NCBI GenBank assembly: GCA_035604635.1
Contig: DATNIC010000051.1
Location: 1 to 27,788 of the forward strand
Direction: 5' to 3'
Source of the DNA: DATNIC01 sp035604635
GTDB lineage: Bacteria > Vulcanimicrobiota > Vulcanimicrobiia > Vulcanimicrobiales > Vulcanimicrobiaceae
DNA length: 27,788 nt
Shown here: positions 7,215 to 13,402 of the stretch, piece after piece
How positions within the stretch are numbered: the stretch's first letter is position 1
Layout of the letters: each line of letters begins with the position of its first letter
The notes under the pieces: model-generated
The model's database searches: none
What the model was told of the DNA's origin: nothing
What the model saw: only the letters and a program-made list of their open reading frames with translations
Translations under genes and position numbers: made by a program

Positions 7215-8504
7215 ATGCAACGGCTGGTTGTTTCGGCCTTGGAGGTCGAGGAACTCGTGGAGCGCGTTGCCCGAGTAGTGGCCGACGGTGGGACGGTTAT
7301 CTTCCCGACCGATACCGTGTATGGAATCGGCGCCGATCCGATGCAGCCCGACGCGCTGGCGCGGATCTACACCGCGAAGGCGCGTCCGCGCGACAAGCCG
7401 CTCTCGTTGCATTTTGCGACCGTCGCGGAGGCGCTGGAATATGTCGACGTGGCGAGCGCGCCGCTGGTGCGCCGGCTCTTACCGGGTCCGCTGACGGTGA
7501 TCGTTCGCCGTCCGGCATTCGTGAGCGAAAACGTGACGGCCGGATTGCCGACCGTCGGTTTGCGCGTCCCCGACCACCCGCTCTGCTCGGCGCTGCTCGA
7601 ACGCTGCGGGCCGCTTGCCGCGACGAGCGCGAACGTGAGCACGATGCCGGCGTATGAAGGCAACGGGGACGCAGGCGCCCTGCCCGAAGCCGACGTGTTC
7701 GTCGATGCCGGTCCAACCCCGCGGCGCGGCGAATCGACCGTCATCGACATCTCCGGCCCGCAGCCGAAACTCGTCCGGGAAGGCGTAGTATCCTTGAAAG
7801 ACATCGAAGCCATCCTGAAGCGAACCCTTGCCGTCGCGCTGCTGGTGGCGGCAACGGCGCTCCCGGCGATCGCCCAAAATCGCCCGGCGCCGGCCCCCGC
7901 GCCGAAGGCATCGTCGTCCTCGAGCACGCTGACGAACGGGCAATTCAGCGTCGAGACCGACGAGACGAACTACAACTTGAACAACGGTGATTTTGAAATG
8001 CCGCACCACGTGCACTTCACGCGTCCGGGAACCGACGTGACGGGCGATCGCGCGCACGGCAACACGCGCAACGACACGATCACGATCACGGGCCATGTCG
8101 TTTTGCACCAGACGGGCGCGGTGAATTCGCTGGGCGCCGGCGCGCAGAAAGTCACCTCCGAAGAGCCCTCGACGTTGATGACCGACGAGCTTCAGGTCGA
8201 CGGCAAAGCGAAGACGTATACCGCGATCGGAAACGTCCACTGGGCGCAGGGGAATAAGAAGCTCAGCGCGGATCACGGCGTGCTCAACGAGTTGACGCAC
8301 CAGCTGAACCTCCAAGGCAACGTTCACATCGAGCAAAACCAGCAATCGATGGATGCCGATCGCGTCGACTACGACACGGAGACGGAGGATGGCAAGGCGT
8401 ACGGGGCGCCGGTCGTTTCGCGCTTGCCCGTCACCGCGCCGGGCCCGGATGTGACGTCGCCGCCGGCGCCCAAACCAAAGAAGGGTTTGCACAAGTTCAT
8501 CTAG
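7215..8504 (+). CDS. tsaC: Threonylcarbamoyl-AMP synthase (TsaC/Sua5) fused in frame to a secreted OstA/LptA-like domain
   Basis: 429 residues in one uninterrupted frame. Residues 1 to about 199 are a YrdC/TsaC domain: GGTVIFPTDTVYGIGADP, KARPRDKPLSLH, PGPLTVIV, VGLRVPDHP, ATSANVS and STVIDISG. This enzyme makes threonylcarbamoyl-AMP for the t6A37 modification of tRNAs in the cytoplasm. From residue 200 the protein continues as LKRTLAVALLVAATALPAIAQ, a textbook signal peptide with a likely cut after Ala 220, then a Pro/Ala/Ser linker and an OstA-like domain. No stop separates the two. Either the fusion is real, the second part starts internally (TTG 7794 lies ten nucleotides after GGAAGG), or a base error removed a stop. 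The gene starts at ATG 7215 behind a GGAG, 27 bases after mreB, and ends two bases before rarA. Confidence 0.85.
   Translation: MQRLVVSALEVEELVERVARVVADGGTVIFPTDTVYGIGADPMQPDALARIYTAKARPRDKPLSLHFATVAEALEYVDVASAPLVRRLLPGPLTVIVRRPAFVSENVTAGLPTVGLRVPDHPLCSALLERCGPLAATSANVSTMPAYEGNGDAGALPEADVFVDAGPTPRRGESTVIDISGPQPKLVREGVVSLKDIEAILKRTLAVALLVAATALPAIAQNRPAPAPAPKASSSSSTLTNGQFSVETDETNYNLNNGDFEMPHHVHFTRPGTDVTGDRAHGNTRNDTITITGHVVLHQTGAVNSLGAGAQKVTSEEPSTLMTDELQVDGKAKTYTAIGNVHWAQGNKKLSADHGVLNELTHQLNLQGNVHIEQNQQSMDADRVDYDTETEDGKAYGAPVVSRLPVTAPGPDVTSPPAPKPKKGLHKFI
7812..8504 (+). other. OstA/LptA-like periplasmic domain with internal signal peptide (C-terminal part of the tsaC frame)
   Basis: This stretch encodes about 230 residues that would make a complete secreted protein by themselves. 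Visible are a signal peptide (KRTLAVALLVAATALPAIAQ), a low-complexity linker, then beta-rich text with the OstA pattern: FSVETDETNYNLNNGDFEM, VTGDRAHGN, ITITGHVVLHQ, MTDELQVDGKAKTYTAIGNVHWAQG, LSADHGVLN, LNLQGNVHIEQ and MDADRVDYD. LptA-type proteins bridge LPS across the periplasm, so the domain suggests an outer membrane. Possible starts are TTG 7794, ATC 7812 or CTG 7815; none is certain. If it is not made separately, the cytoplasmic TsaC domain would be tethered to the membrane by the signal sequence or released by signal peptidase. Confidence 0.6.
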
Positions 8505-8506
8505 CT

Positions 8507-9865
8507 GTGAATCCTTCGCTGTTCGGTGAATCCGACACAAAGAGTGGGGCCGTACGCGAGCCCTTAGCCGCGCGGATGCGGCCGCGAACGCTCGACCAAT
8601 TCGTCGGGCAGCATCATATCGTCGGCGAAGGTCGCGCGCTGCGCCGTGCGATCGAGAGCGATCATGTCCCGTCGATGATCCTATGGGGCCCGCCCGGAAG
8701 CGGCAAGACGACGCTCGCGCAGATCATCGCGCACGCAACCGGGGCGCACTTCGTCGCGCTTTCAGCGGTGAGTGCCGGTGTCGCCGACCTGCGCCGCGTC
8801 GTGGAGGATGCGAAGAAGCTGCGCCGCGCCGGCAAGCCGACGGTCTTATTCATCGATGAAATCCACCGCTTCAACAAGGCGCAGCAGGACGCGGTCTTAC
8901 CGTACGTCGAGGACGGGACGGTTACGCTGATCGGCGCAACGACCGAAAATCCGTCGTTCGAAGTCAACTCCGCGCTGTTGTCGCGCTCGCGTGTCTTCGT
9001 CCTGAACCAGCTCGACGACGACGACGTGCGCACGCTCGTCGAGCGCGCGCTGCTCGACCGCGAGCGCGGACTCGGCGAGCAGGACGTGAGGCTTGCGGCC
9101 GGCGCGCTCGATGCGCTCGTGAACCTGGCCAACGGCGACGCACGGATCGCGCTCGCGACGCTCGAGTTCGCAACGGATGCCGCGCTGCCCGAAGAAGGGG
9201 GAGGACGAACGATCACCGTCGCGATGATCGAAGACGCGCTGCAGCGGCGGGCGGGTCTCTACGACAAAGGCGGCGAGCAGCACTATGACGTCATCAGCGC
9301 TTTCATCAAATCAATTCGCGGGAGCGACCCCGACGCCGGCGTCTATTGGCTCGCGCGGATGCTCGACGGCGGCGAGGATCCGCTGTTCATCGCGCGGCGG
9401 CTGGTGATTCTCGCGAGCGAGGACGTCGGCTTGGCCGATTCGCGCGCTCTCTCGGTCGCTATCGCTGCACAACAAGCGGCGCACTTCGTCGGGATGCCCG
9501 AGGGCTTTTACCCGCTTGCCCATGCGACGCTCTATCTAGCGACGGCGCCGAAGAGCGACAGCGTCGGGCGAGCCTACTCGGCTGCGCTCGCCGCCGTCGA
9601 GGGGACGCGCAACGACCCCGTCCCGCTGCATCTGCGCAACGCGCCGACGGGTCTCATGCGCAAGCTGGGGTACGGTGCCGGCTATCGCTACGCGCACAAC
9701 GATGAAGCAGCGATGCAGGCGGGAGAGCTTCCGCCGGCCGAACGCTTACAGTCCTATCTTCCCGAGCGGATCGCGGGTAGCGCCTACTTCGAGCCCGGAG
9801 CGCAAGGCGAGGAAGCGCGGCTGCGCGAGTGGATCTTGCAGCGCCGCAAAACGCCGAAAAAATGA
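8507..9865 (+). CDS. rarA: Replication-associated recombination protein A (MgsA/RarA AAA+ ATPase)
   Basis: 452 residues, normal for the family. The N-terminal PLAARMRPRTLDQFVGQHHIVG is the RarA entry motif. Walker A is GPPGSGKTT, Walker B is VLFIDEIHRFNKAQQDAVLP and the sensor region is LIGATTENPSFEVNSALLSRSRVF. The C-terminal tetramerisation part includes YDVISAFIKSIRGSDPDA, YWLARMLDGGEDP and RRLVILASEDVGLAD. RarA is a DNA-end-opening ATPase that acts at stalled replication forks and interacts with SSB. The start is the GTG at 8507, two bases after the preceding stop; an ATG just downstream in frame would cut the conserved PLAARMRPRT. It overlaps the next gene by ATGA, so it is probably co-translated with the desulfurase. 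No link in function is implied. Confidence 0.93.
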   Translation: MNPSLFGESDTKSGAVREPLAARMRPRTLDQFVGQHHIVGEGRALRRAIESDHVPSMILWGPPGSGKTTLAQIIAHATGAHFVALSAVSAGVADLRRVVEDAKKLRRAGKPTVLFIDEIHRFNKAQQDAVLPYVEDGTVTLIGATTENPSFEVNSALLSRSRVFVLNQLDDDDVRTLVERALLDRERGLGEQDVRLAAGALDALVNLANGDARIALATLEFATDAALPEEGGGRTITVAMIEDALQRRAGLYDKGGEQHYDVISAFIKSIRGSDPDAGVYWLARMLDGGEDPLFIARRLVILASEDVGLADSRALSVAIAAQQAAHFVGMPEGFYPLAHATLYLATAPKSDSVGRAYSAALAAVEGTRNDPVPLHLRNAPTGLMRKLGYGAGYRYAHNDEAAMQAGELPPAERLQSYLPERIAGSAYFEPGAQGEEARLREWILQRRKTPKK

Positions 9866-11016
9866 TGCCGAACAGAATCTATCTGGATCACGCCGCCACG
9901 ACGCCGGTTCGCCCGGAAGTCGTCGCGGCGATGGAGCCCTACCACGCAAGCCTCGGGTACAACCCGAGCTCCGTCCATACGGAGGGACGCGCCGCACGCG
10001 CCGCCGTCGATCGCGCCCGCGAGCAGGTCGCGCAGTCATTAGGCGCGCGGCCGCGCGAGATCGTCTTCACCGGCGGCGGGACCGAAGCGGATAACCTCGC
10101 GATTCTCGGCATCGCTCGCGCTCGCCGCGATCGTGGCCGGCACGTCGTAGCGACGACGATCGAGCATCATGCCGTCTTGCACGCGCTCGATGTCTTGCGC
10201 GACGACGGCTGGGAGGTGACGTTGGTCGAGGTCGACGAGCACGGCCTCGTCGATCCCGAAACATTTCGCGCCGCGCTCCGGCCGGATACGGTCCTCGCGG
10301 CGGTCATGCTGGCCAACAACGAGATCGGAACGATCGAACCGGTTGCCCGGCTTGCCGCGATCGCGCGCGAGCGTGGCGTCGTGCTGCATGCGGATGCGGT
10401 TCAGGCGCCCGGGAAGCTTTCGATCGCCGTCGATGAGCTGGGCATCGACTCGATGGCGCTCGCCGCACACAAGTTCTACGGTCCCAAGGGCGTCGGCGTC
10501 CTGTACGTCCGCGACGGCACCCCGCTTGCCCCGCTCGTCGTCGGCGGCGGCCAGGAGCACGGCTTGCGCAGTGGGACCGAAAACGTTGCCGGCATCGTCG
10601 GCCTAGCCGAGGCGCTTCGACTGGCGCTTGCCGAGCAACCCGCCTACGTCGCTGAGGTCGGCGGTCTCCGCAACAGCCTGCAAGCTGCCCTGGAAACGAT
10701 CCCGGATACTCGGATCAACGGTGCAGGAGCCCCTCGCCTGCCTAACAATCTAAGCGTGAGCTTTGCGGGCGTGGAAGCCGACGCGCTCCTGATCAGGCTC
10801 GATCTGGAAGGGGTCGCAGCCTCGGCCGGAAGTGCGTGTGCCGCCGGATCGATCCAAACCAGCCACGTTCTGCAGGCGATCGGGCTCGATCCGCGGTTCG
10901 CGCGAGGGACGATTCGCCTCAGTCTGGGCAATGGGTTGGGAGCGCAAGCCGTTGGGCGGGTGGGGGAGTTATTGCCCGGGTTGGTCGGGGAGTTCAGGGC
11001 TGCCGCTACCGTTTAG
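9862..11016 (+). CDS. Cysteine desulfurase, NifS/IscS class
   Basis: 384 residues from ATG 9862 (ATGATGA junction with rarA; ATG 9865 is equally possible). PLP-dependent enzyme that takes sulfur from cysteine to a protein persulfide for Fe-S clusters and tRNA thiolation. The N terminus is IYLDHAATTPVRPEV, followed by TGGGTEADNLAI, the PLP-contacting EHHAV, LANNEIGTIEPV, HADAVQ, and the Schiff-base lysine in AAHKFYGPKGVG. The persulfide cysteine lies in SAGSACAAGSIQTSHVLQAIG, and IRLSLG closes the family pattern. No iscU, iscA or mnmA gene lies beside it, so the sulfur acceptor is not evident from context. A 6-bp hairpin spans its stop codon. Confidence 0.92.
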   Translation: MMPNRIYLDHAATTPVRPEVVAAMEPYHASLGYNPSSVHTEGRAARAAVDRAREQVAQSLGARPREIVFTGGGTEADNLAILGIARARRDRGRHVVATTIEHHAVLHALDVLRDDGWEVTLVEVDEHGLVDPETFRAALRPDTVLAAVMLANNEIGTIEPVARLAAIARERGVVLHADAVQAPGKLSIAVDELGIDSMALAAHKFYGPKGVGVLYVRDGTPLAPLVVGGGQEHGLRSGTENVAGIVGLAEALRLALAEQPAYVAEVGGLRNSLQAALETIPDTRINGAGAPRLPNNLSVSFAGVEADALLIRLDLEGVAASAGSACAAGSIQTSHVLQAIGLDPRFARGTIRLSLGNGLGAQAVGRVGELLPGLVGEFRAAATV

Positions 11017-11019
11017 CGG
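11003..11019 (+). other. Small hairpin across the desulfurase stop codon
   Basis: CCGCTA and TAGCGG form a perfect 6-bp stem with a 5-nt loop at the very end of the cysteine desulfurase gene. No T-tract follows, so it is a poor intrinsic terminator. It may be a partial attenuator or an mRNA 3' stabiliser, or chance. Confidence 0.25.
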
Positions 11020-11026
11020 TCAAGGG

Positions 11027-11051
11027 GTTGTAACCGTGCAGATTTGGGAAC
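11027..11051 (+). promoter_or_regulatory. Weak candidate sigma-B-type promoter before the DUF948-ytxH-rsbVW-sigB run
   Basis: In the 75-base gap after the desulfurase, GTTGTA and GGGAAC stand 13 bases apart. The Bacillus sigma-B consensus is GTTTAA, 12-14 bases, GGGTAT, so each hexamer matches four of six positions. The site lies about 40 bases before the first start codon. It is offered because the downstream genes encode a sigma-B-like factor, which often drives its own operon. The match is weak and the consensus of this organism is unknown. Confidence 0.2.
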
Positions 11052-11091
11052 AAGCGTTTTGTGCTCCAGCCGAGCATTGGGAGGGTCGCGC

Positions 11092-11520
11092 GTGAACGGT
11101 TTCGATTGGAGGATCGTTCTCGATGCCGGTGTGGGACTTGGAGTCTTTCTCATCGGCCTTGGAGCGCTGATCGTTTGCTCGGCGCTCTCGCGCACGCTTG
11201 GCCGATTGGACCAAACACTCGACGAGGTCGACCGTCAGCTGGCAGCGGTCTCGGCTCCGGTGACCCGGACGCTCGCTCACGTCGACGGGATCGCCAATAC
11301 GGCCGACGTCGCCGTTTCGCGCTTGCAGGGCATCGTCGCACAGCTCGAGACGATCGCCGGTGGCGCGGGCAAACTCTCGAATTTGGCCGTTGAGGCTGTC
11401 TCTCCGGCAATCGTCAACATCGGGGCGACCCTGGCCGGGATCAGCGTCGGAATCCGGCGCCTGGTCACTCGGCAACCCTCGTCGAACGGCGATGCGGGCT
11501 CGCAGGAGCGCGCGCGATGA
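11092..11520 (+). CDS. DUF948 (YtxG-like) membrane protein
   Basis: 142 residues from GTG 11092, chosen because GGGAGG ends seven bases upstream; the longer open frame to 11044 lacks a ribosome site. One N-terminal transmembrane helix (about residues 8-32, LDAGVGLGVFLIGLGALIVCSAL) is followed by an alpha-helical, probably coiled-coil segment, RTLGRLDQTLDEVDRQLAAVSAPVTRTL..., the DUF948 pattern. The molecular role is unknown. In Bacillus, ytxG (DUF948) and ytxH form a general-stress operon under sigma-B. Here the same pair is followed directly by rsbV-rsbW-sigB, which suggests envelope or stress duty. It overlaps ytxH by ATGA. Confidence 0.75.
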   Translation: MNGFDWRIVLDAGVGLGVFLIGLGALIVCSALSRTLGRLDQTLDEVDRQLAAVSAPVTRTLAHVDGIANTADVAVSRLQGIVAQLETIAGGAGKLSNLAVEAVSPAIVNIGATLAGISVGIRRLVTRQPSSNGDAGSQERAR

Positions 11521-11759
11521 GCCGGCGTTCCGGCGGGGGGTTCGTGACGGGCTTCTTCATCGGCGCGCTACTGGGTGCGAGCGTCGCAACGTTGATCTCA
11601 CCGGAAGACGGCGAGGGACGCAGCGAGCGCCTGCGCAGCCTGTATGCGCGCGGGAAAGAGATCATCGATGCGGCCCGCACCGATCTGGACAAGGCGGTCG
11701 ACGAAGGAAAAGCTGCGGCGAACGAGCAGCGCAAGCGCCTCGAAACACTGGAAAAATAG
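11517..11759 (+). CDS. YtxH-domain small membrane protein
   Basis: 80 residues. GGGFVTGFFIGALLGASVATLISPEDGE is the characteristic glycine-rich YtxH helix that ends at a conserved Leu-x-(S/A)-P step. It is followed by a charged amphipathic helix (KEIIDAARTDLDKAVDEGKAAANEQRKRLETLEK), probably a coiled coil. The protein has a single membrane helix, with the tail probably cytoplasmic. The biochemical function of the family is unknown, and several members are stress-induced. It is translationally coupled to the DUF948 gene before it, and its stop is nine bases from the rsbV start. That spacing places it in one unit with the sigma-factor control genes. Confidence 0.75.
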   Translation: MSRRSGGGFVTGFFIGALLGASVATLISPEDGEGRSERLRSLYARGKEIIDAARTDLDKAVDEGKAAANEQRKRLETLEK

Positions 11760-11768
11760 GAGTAAGGT

Positions 11769-12113
11769 TTGGACATCAAGGTCAACGTCCGCAAATCTGC
11801 AGGCGACGCCTACGTCGTCGAGCTCGCCGGCGAGATCGACGTGTACACGTCGCCGAAAGTCAAAGACGCGATCACGGAGCTGATCGACCAGGGCCATTAC
11901 AACCTGGTCATCAACCTCGAAAAAGTCCGCTACATCGATTCGACGGGTTTAGGCGTCCTGATCGGCGGGCTCAAGCGCGTGCGGGAACACGGCGGCTCCG
12001 TCAATCTCGTCTGCACGAATCCGCAGATCAAGAAGATCTTCGACATCACCGGGCTGGTAAAGATCTTCGGCATCTTCGACGACGAACCGAGCGCGATGAA
12101 GGCTCTGGTATGA
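11769..12113 (+). CDS. rsbV: Anti-sigma factor antagonist, STAS domain (RsbV/SpoIIAA family)
   Basis: 114 residues, one STAS domain. It starts at TTG 11769, six bases after GGAG (11759-11762); MDIKVNVRKSAGDAYVVELAGEIDVYTSPKVKDAI is the normal beginning. The phosphorylation site is the serine in YIDSTGLGVLIGGLKR (residue 58). In the partner-switch model, unphosphorylated RsbV binds the kinase RsbW and frees the sigma factor, while RsbW phosphorylates this serine to inactivate it. It overlaps rsbW by ATGA. No phosphatase (RsbU/RsbP) that would reactivate it lies in the window. The conserved Asp-Ser-Thr-Gly site suggests the antagonist itself is functional. Confidence 0.9.
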   Translation: MDIKVNVRKSAGDAYVVELAGEIDVYTSPKVKDAITELIDQGHYNLVINLEKVRYIDSTGLGVLIGGLKRVREHGGSVNLVCTNPQIKKIFDITGLVKIFGIFDDEPSAMKALV

Positions 12114-12547
12114 ACGAGCCTGCGAGCTTGTCGACGATCGAAGACTCGGCGTTCGTCGAGCTGCGCATCCCGCCGAAGGCGGAATGGGCTGCGGTCGCGC
12201 GATTGACCGTCGCCGCGGTCGCAAGCCGCCTCGACTTCTCGCTCGACGAGATCGACGACATCAAACTTGCCGTGGCCGAAGCATGTACGCATGCGATTGG
12301 GCGCTCGAACGGCGATCACCCGGTCGAGCTGATCTTCGAGGCCCAACCTGATTCCATTATCGTGACCGTGCGCGATTTTTCAACCTCGCCGCATCTGGAG
12401 AGCGTCGCAGACGAGCTCGACGAAAATCACGTCGGAGGGCTAGGCCTGTTCATCATCCAGTCGCTGATGGATGACGTCGATTTTCACGTTGATGCCGGAA
12501 CAGGCGGCGAGCTCACGATGGCCAAGCGAGTCGGCGGCACGTTCTAG
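12110..12547 (+). CDS. rsbW: Anti-sigma factor / serine kinase RsbW homologue with altered ATP-binding boxes
   Basis: 145 residues, an HATPase_c-fold protein. RLTVAAVASRLDFSLDEIDDIKLAVAEAC aligns closely with Bacillus RsbW, and GGLGLFIIQSLMDDV matches the G2 box (residues 109-123). Two expected features differ. The N-box reads E57-A-C-T-H61, with His where RsbW has the Mg-binding Asn. The G1 box reads RDFSTSP (residues 88-94) with no glycine, where RsbW has DEGDSF. RsbW proteins hold the sigma factor and phosphorylate RsbV. Here binding is likely kept, but ATP use may be weak or altered. The position between rsbV (ATGA overlap) and sigB (two-base gap) leaves little doubt about the pathway. 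Confidence 0.85.
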   Translation: MNEPASLSTIEDSAFVELRIPPKAEWAAVARLTVAAVASRLDFSLDEIDDIKLAVAEACTHAIGRSNGDHPVELIFEAQPDSIIVTVRDFSTSPHLESVADELDENHVGGLGLFIIQSLMDDVDFHVDAGTGGELTMAKRVGGTF

Positions 12548-12549
12548 GG

Positions 12550-13374
12550 ATGCAATCGGAACCGGTTCGGCGCGAGGATGATCGGCGGACCGATCGACGG
12601 AAAGCGCGGCAAGGATTTGAGCGCCTCGCGGAATTGCGCCATCAGCGTTCTATCGGTCGCTTGTCGGCGAATGACTCGGCATACGAGACGCTCCGCAGCG
12701 ATCTGATCGTCGGGCACCTCAACTTGGTGCGCTATCTCGCGGTCAAGTTTGCCAACCGCGGCGAATCGCTCGACGATCTGATTCAGGTCGGGACCGTCGG
12801 CCTGCTCAAGGCGATCGATCGGTTCGATCTCGAGCGCGGCGTCGAGTTCACAACATACGCGACGCCGACGATCGTCGGGGAGATCAAGCGCTACTTTCGT
12901 GACAAAGGGTGGGCGGTCAAAGTTCCGCGCCGACTCCAAGAGCTCAACCTCGCCGTCAATCGAGCGATCGAAAAGCTGACGGTCAAGTTGGGACACAGCC
13001 CCACCGTCGCGGAGCTTGCAGCACACTTGGGGGCGACCAAAGAAGAGGTCCTCGAAGCGCAAGAACTCGGCGCAGCGTACAATTTGCTCTCACTCGACAC
13101 CGAGTTTGGCGCCGAGGGCGACAAGAAGTCCCAAACGCTGGCCGACTACATCGGGCAGACCGATCCGGGGCTCGAGCTTCTGGAGGACAGGGCCAACCTG
13201 GAGCGCGCCTTCGAAGTCCTCACGGGGCGCGAGCGCATCATCCTTTATCTTCGCTTCTACGAAAACGTCAGCCAAACAGAGATCGCCAAGCGCCTGAGCG
13301 TCTCGCAAATGCACGTCTCGCGCCTGCAACAGCGCGCCCTCGAAAAGCTCAAGGGGTTCCTGCAAGAGCGATAG
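12550..13374 (+). CDS. sigB: RNA polymerase sigma factor, SigB/SigF (group 3) family
   Basis: 274 residues. Region 2 is LRSDLIVGHLNLVRYLAVKFANRGESLDDLIQVGTVGLLKAIDRFDLERGVEFTTYATPTIVGEIKRYFRDKGWAVKVPRRLQEL, the sigma-B/F/G pattern. Region 3 is LTVKLGHSPTVAELAAHLG. Region 4 has the helix-turn-helix LTGRERIILYLRFYENVSQTEIAKRLSVSQMHVSRLQQRALEKL. It directs core RNA polymerase to a stress-type regulon and should be held by the adjacent RsbW. The basic N-terminal 35 residues are less typical. The gene starts two bases after rsbW. The regulon is unknown; the two envelope genes ahead of rsbV are the nearest candidates. Confidence 0.92.
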   Translation: MQSEPVRREDDRRTDRRKARQGFERLAELRHQRSIGRLSANDSAYETLRSDLIVGHLNLVRYLAVKFANRGESLDDLIQVGTVGLLKAIDRFDLERGVEFTTYATPTIVGEIKRYFRDKGWAVKVPRRLQELNLAVNRAIEKLTVKLGHSPTVAELAAHLGATKEEVLEAQELGAAYNLLSLDTEFGAEGDKKSQTLADYIGQTDPGLELLEDRANLERAFEVLTGRERIILYLRFYENVSQTEIAKRLSVSQMHVSRLQQRALEKLKGFLQER

Positions 13375-13402
13375 AGCCCGCCGTATAAACTGGCTCGATC
13401 CG

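Noticed and set aside
11044..11091. Longer N terminus for the DUF948 protein (MGTSVLCSSRALGGSR...)
   Set aside because: No ribosome site precedes it, whereas GTG 11092 has GGGAGG seven bases upstream and yields the family-like N terminus.
13384..13389. TATAAA before alaS as a promoter -10 box
   Set aside because: It is only 13 bases from the start codon and no plausible -35 hexamer is seen at the right distance.
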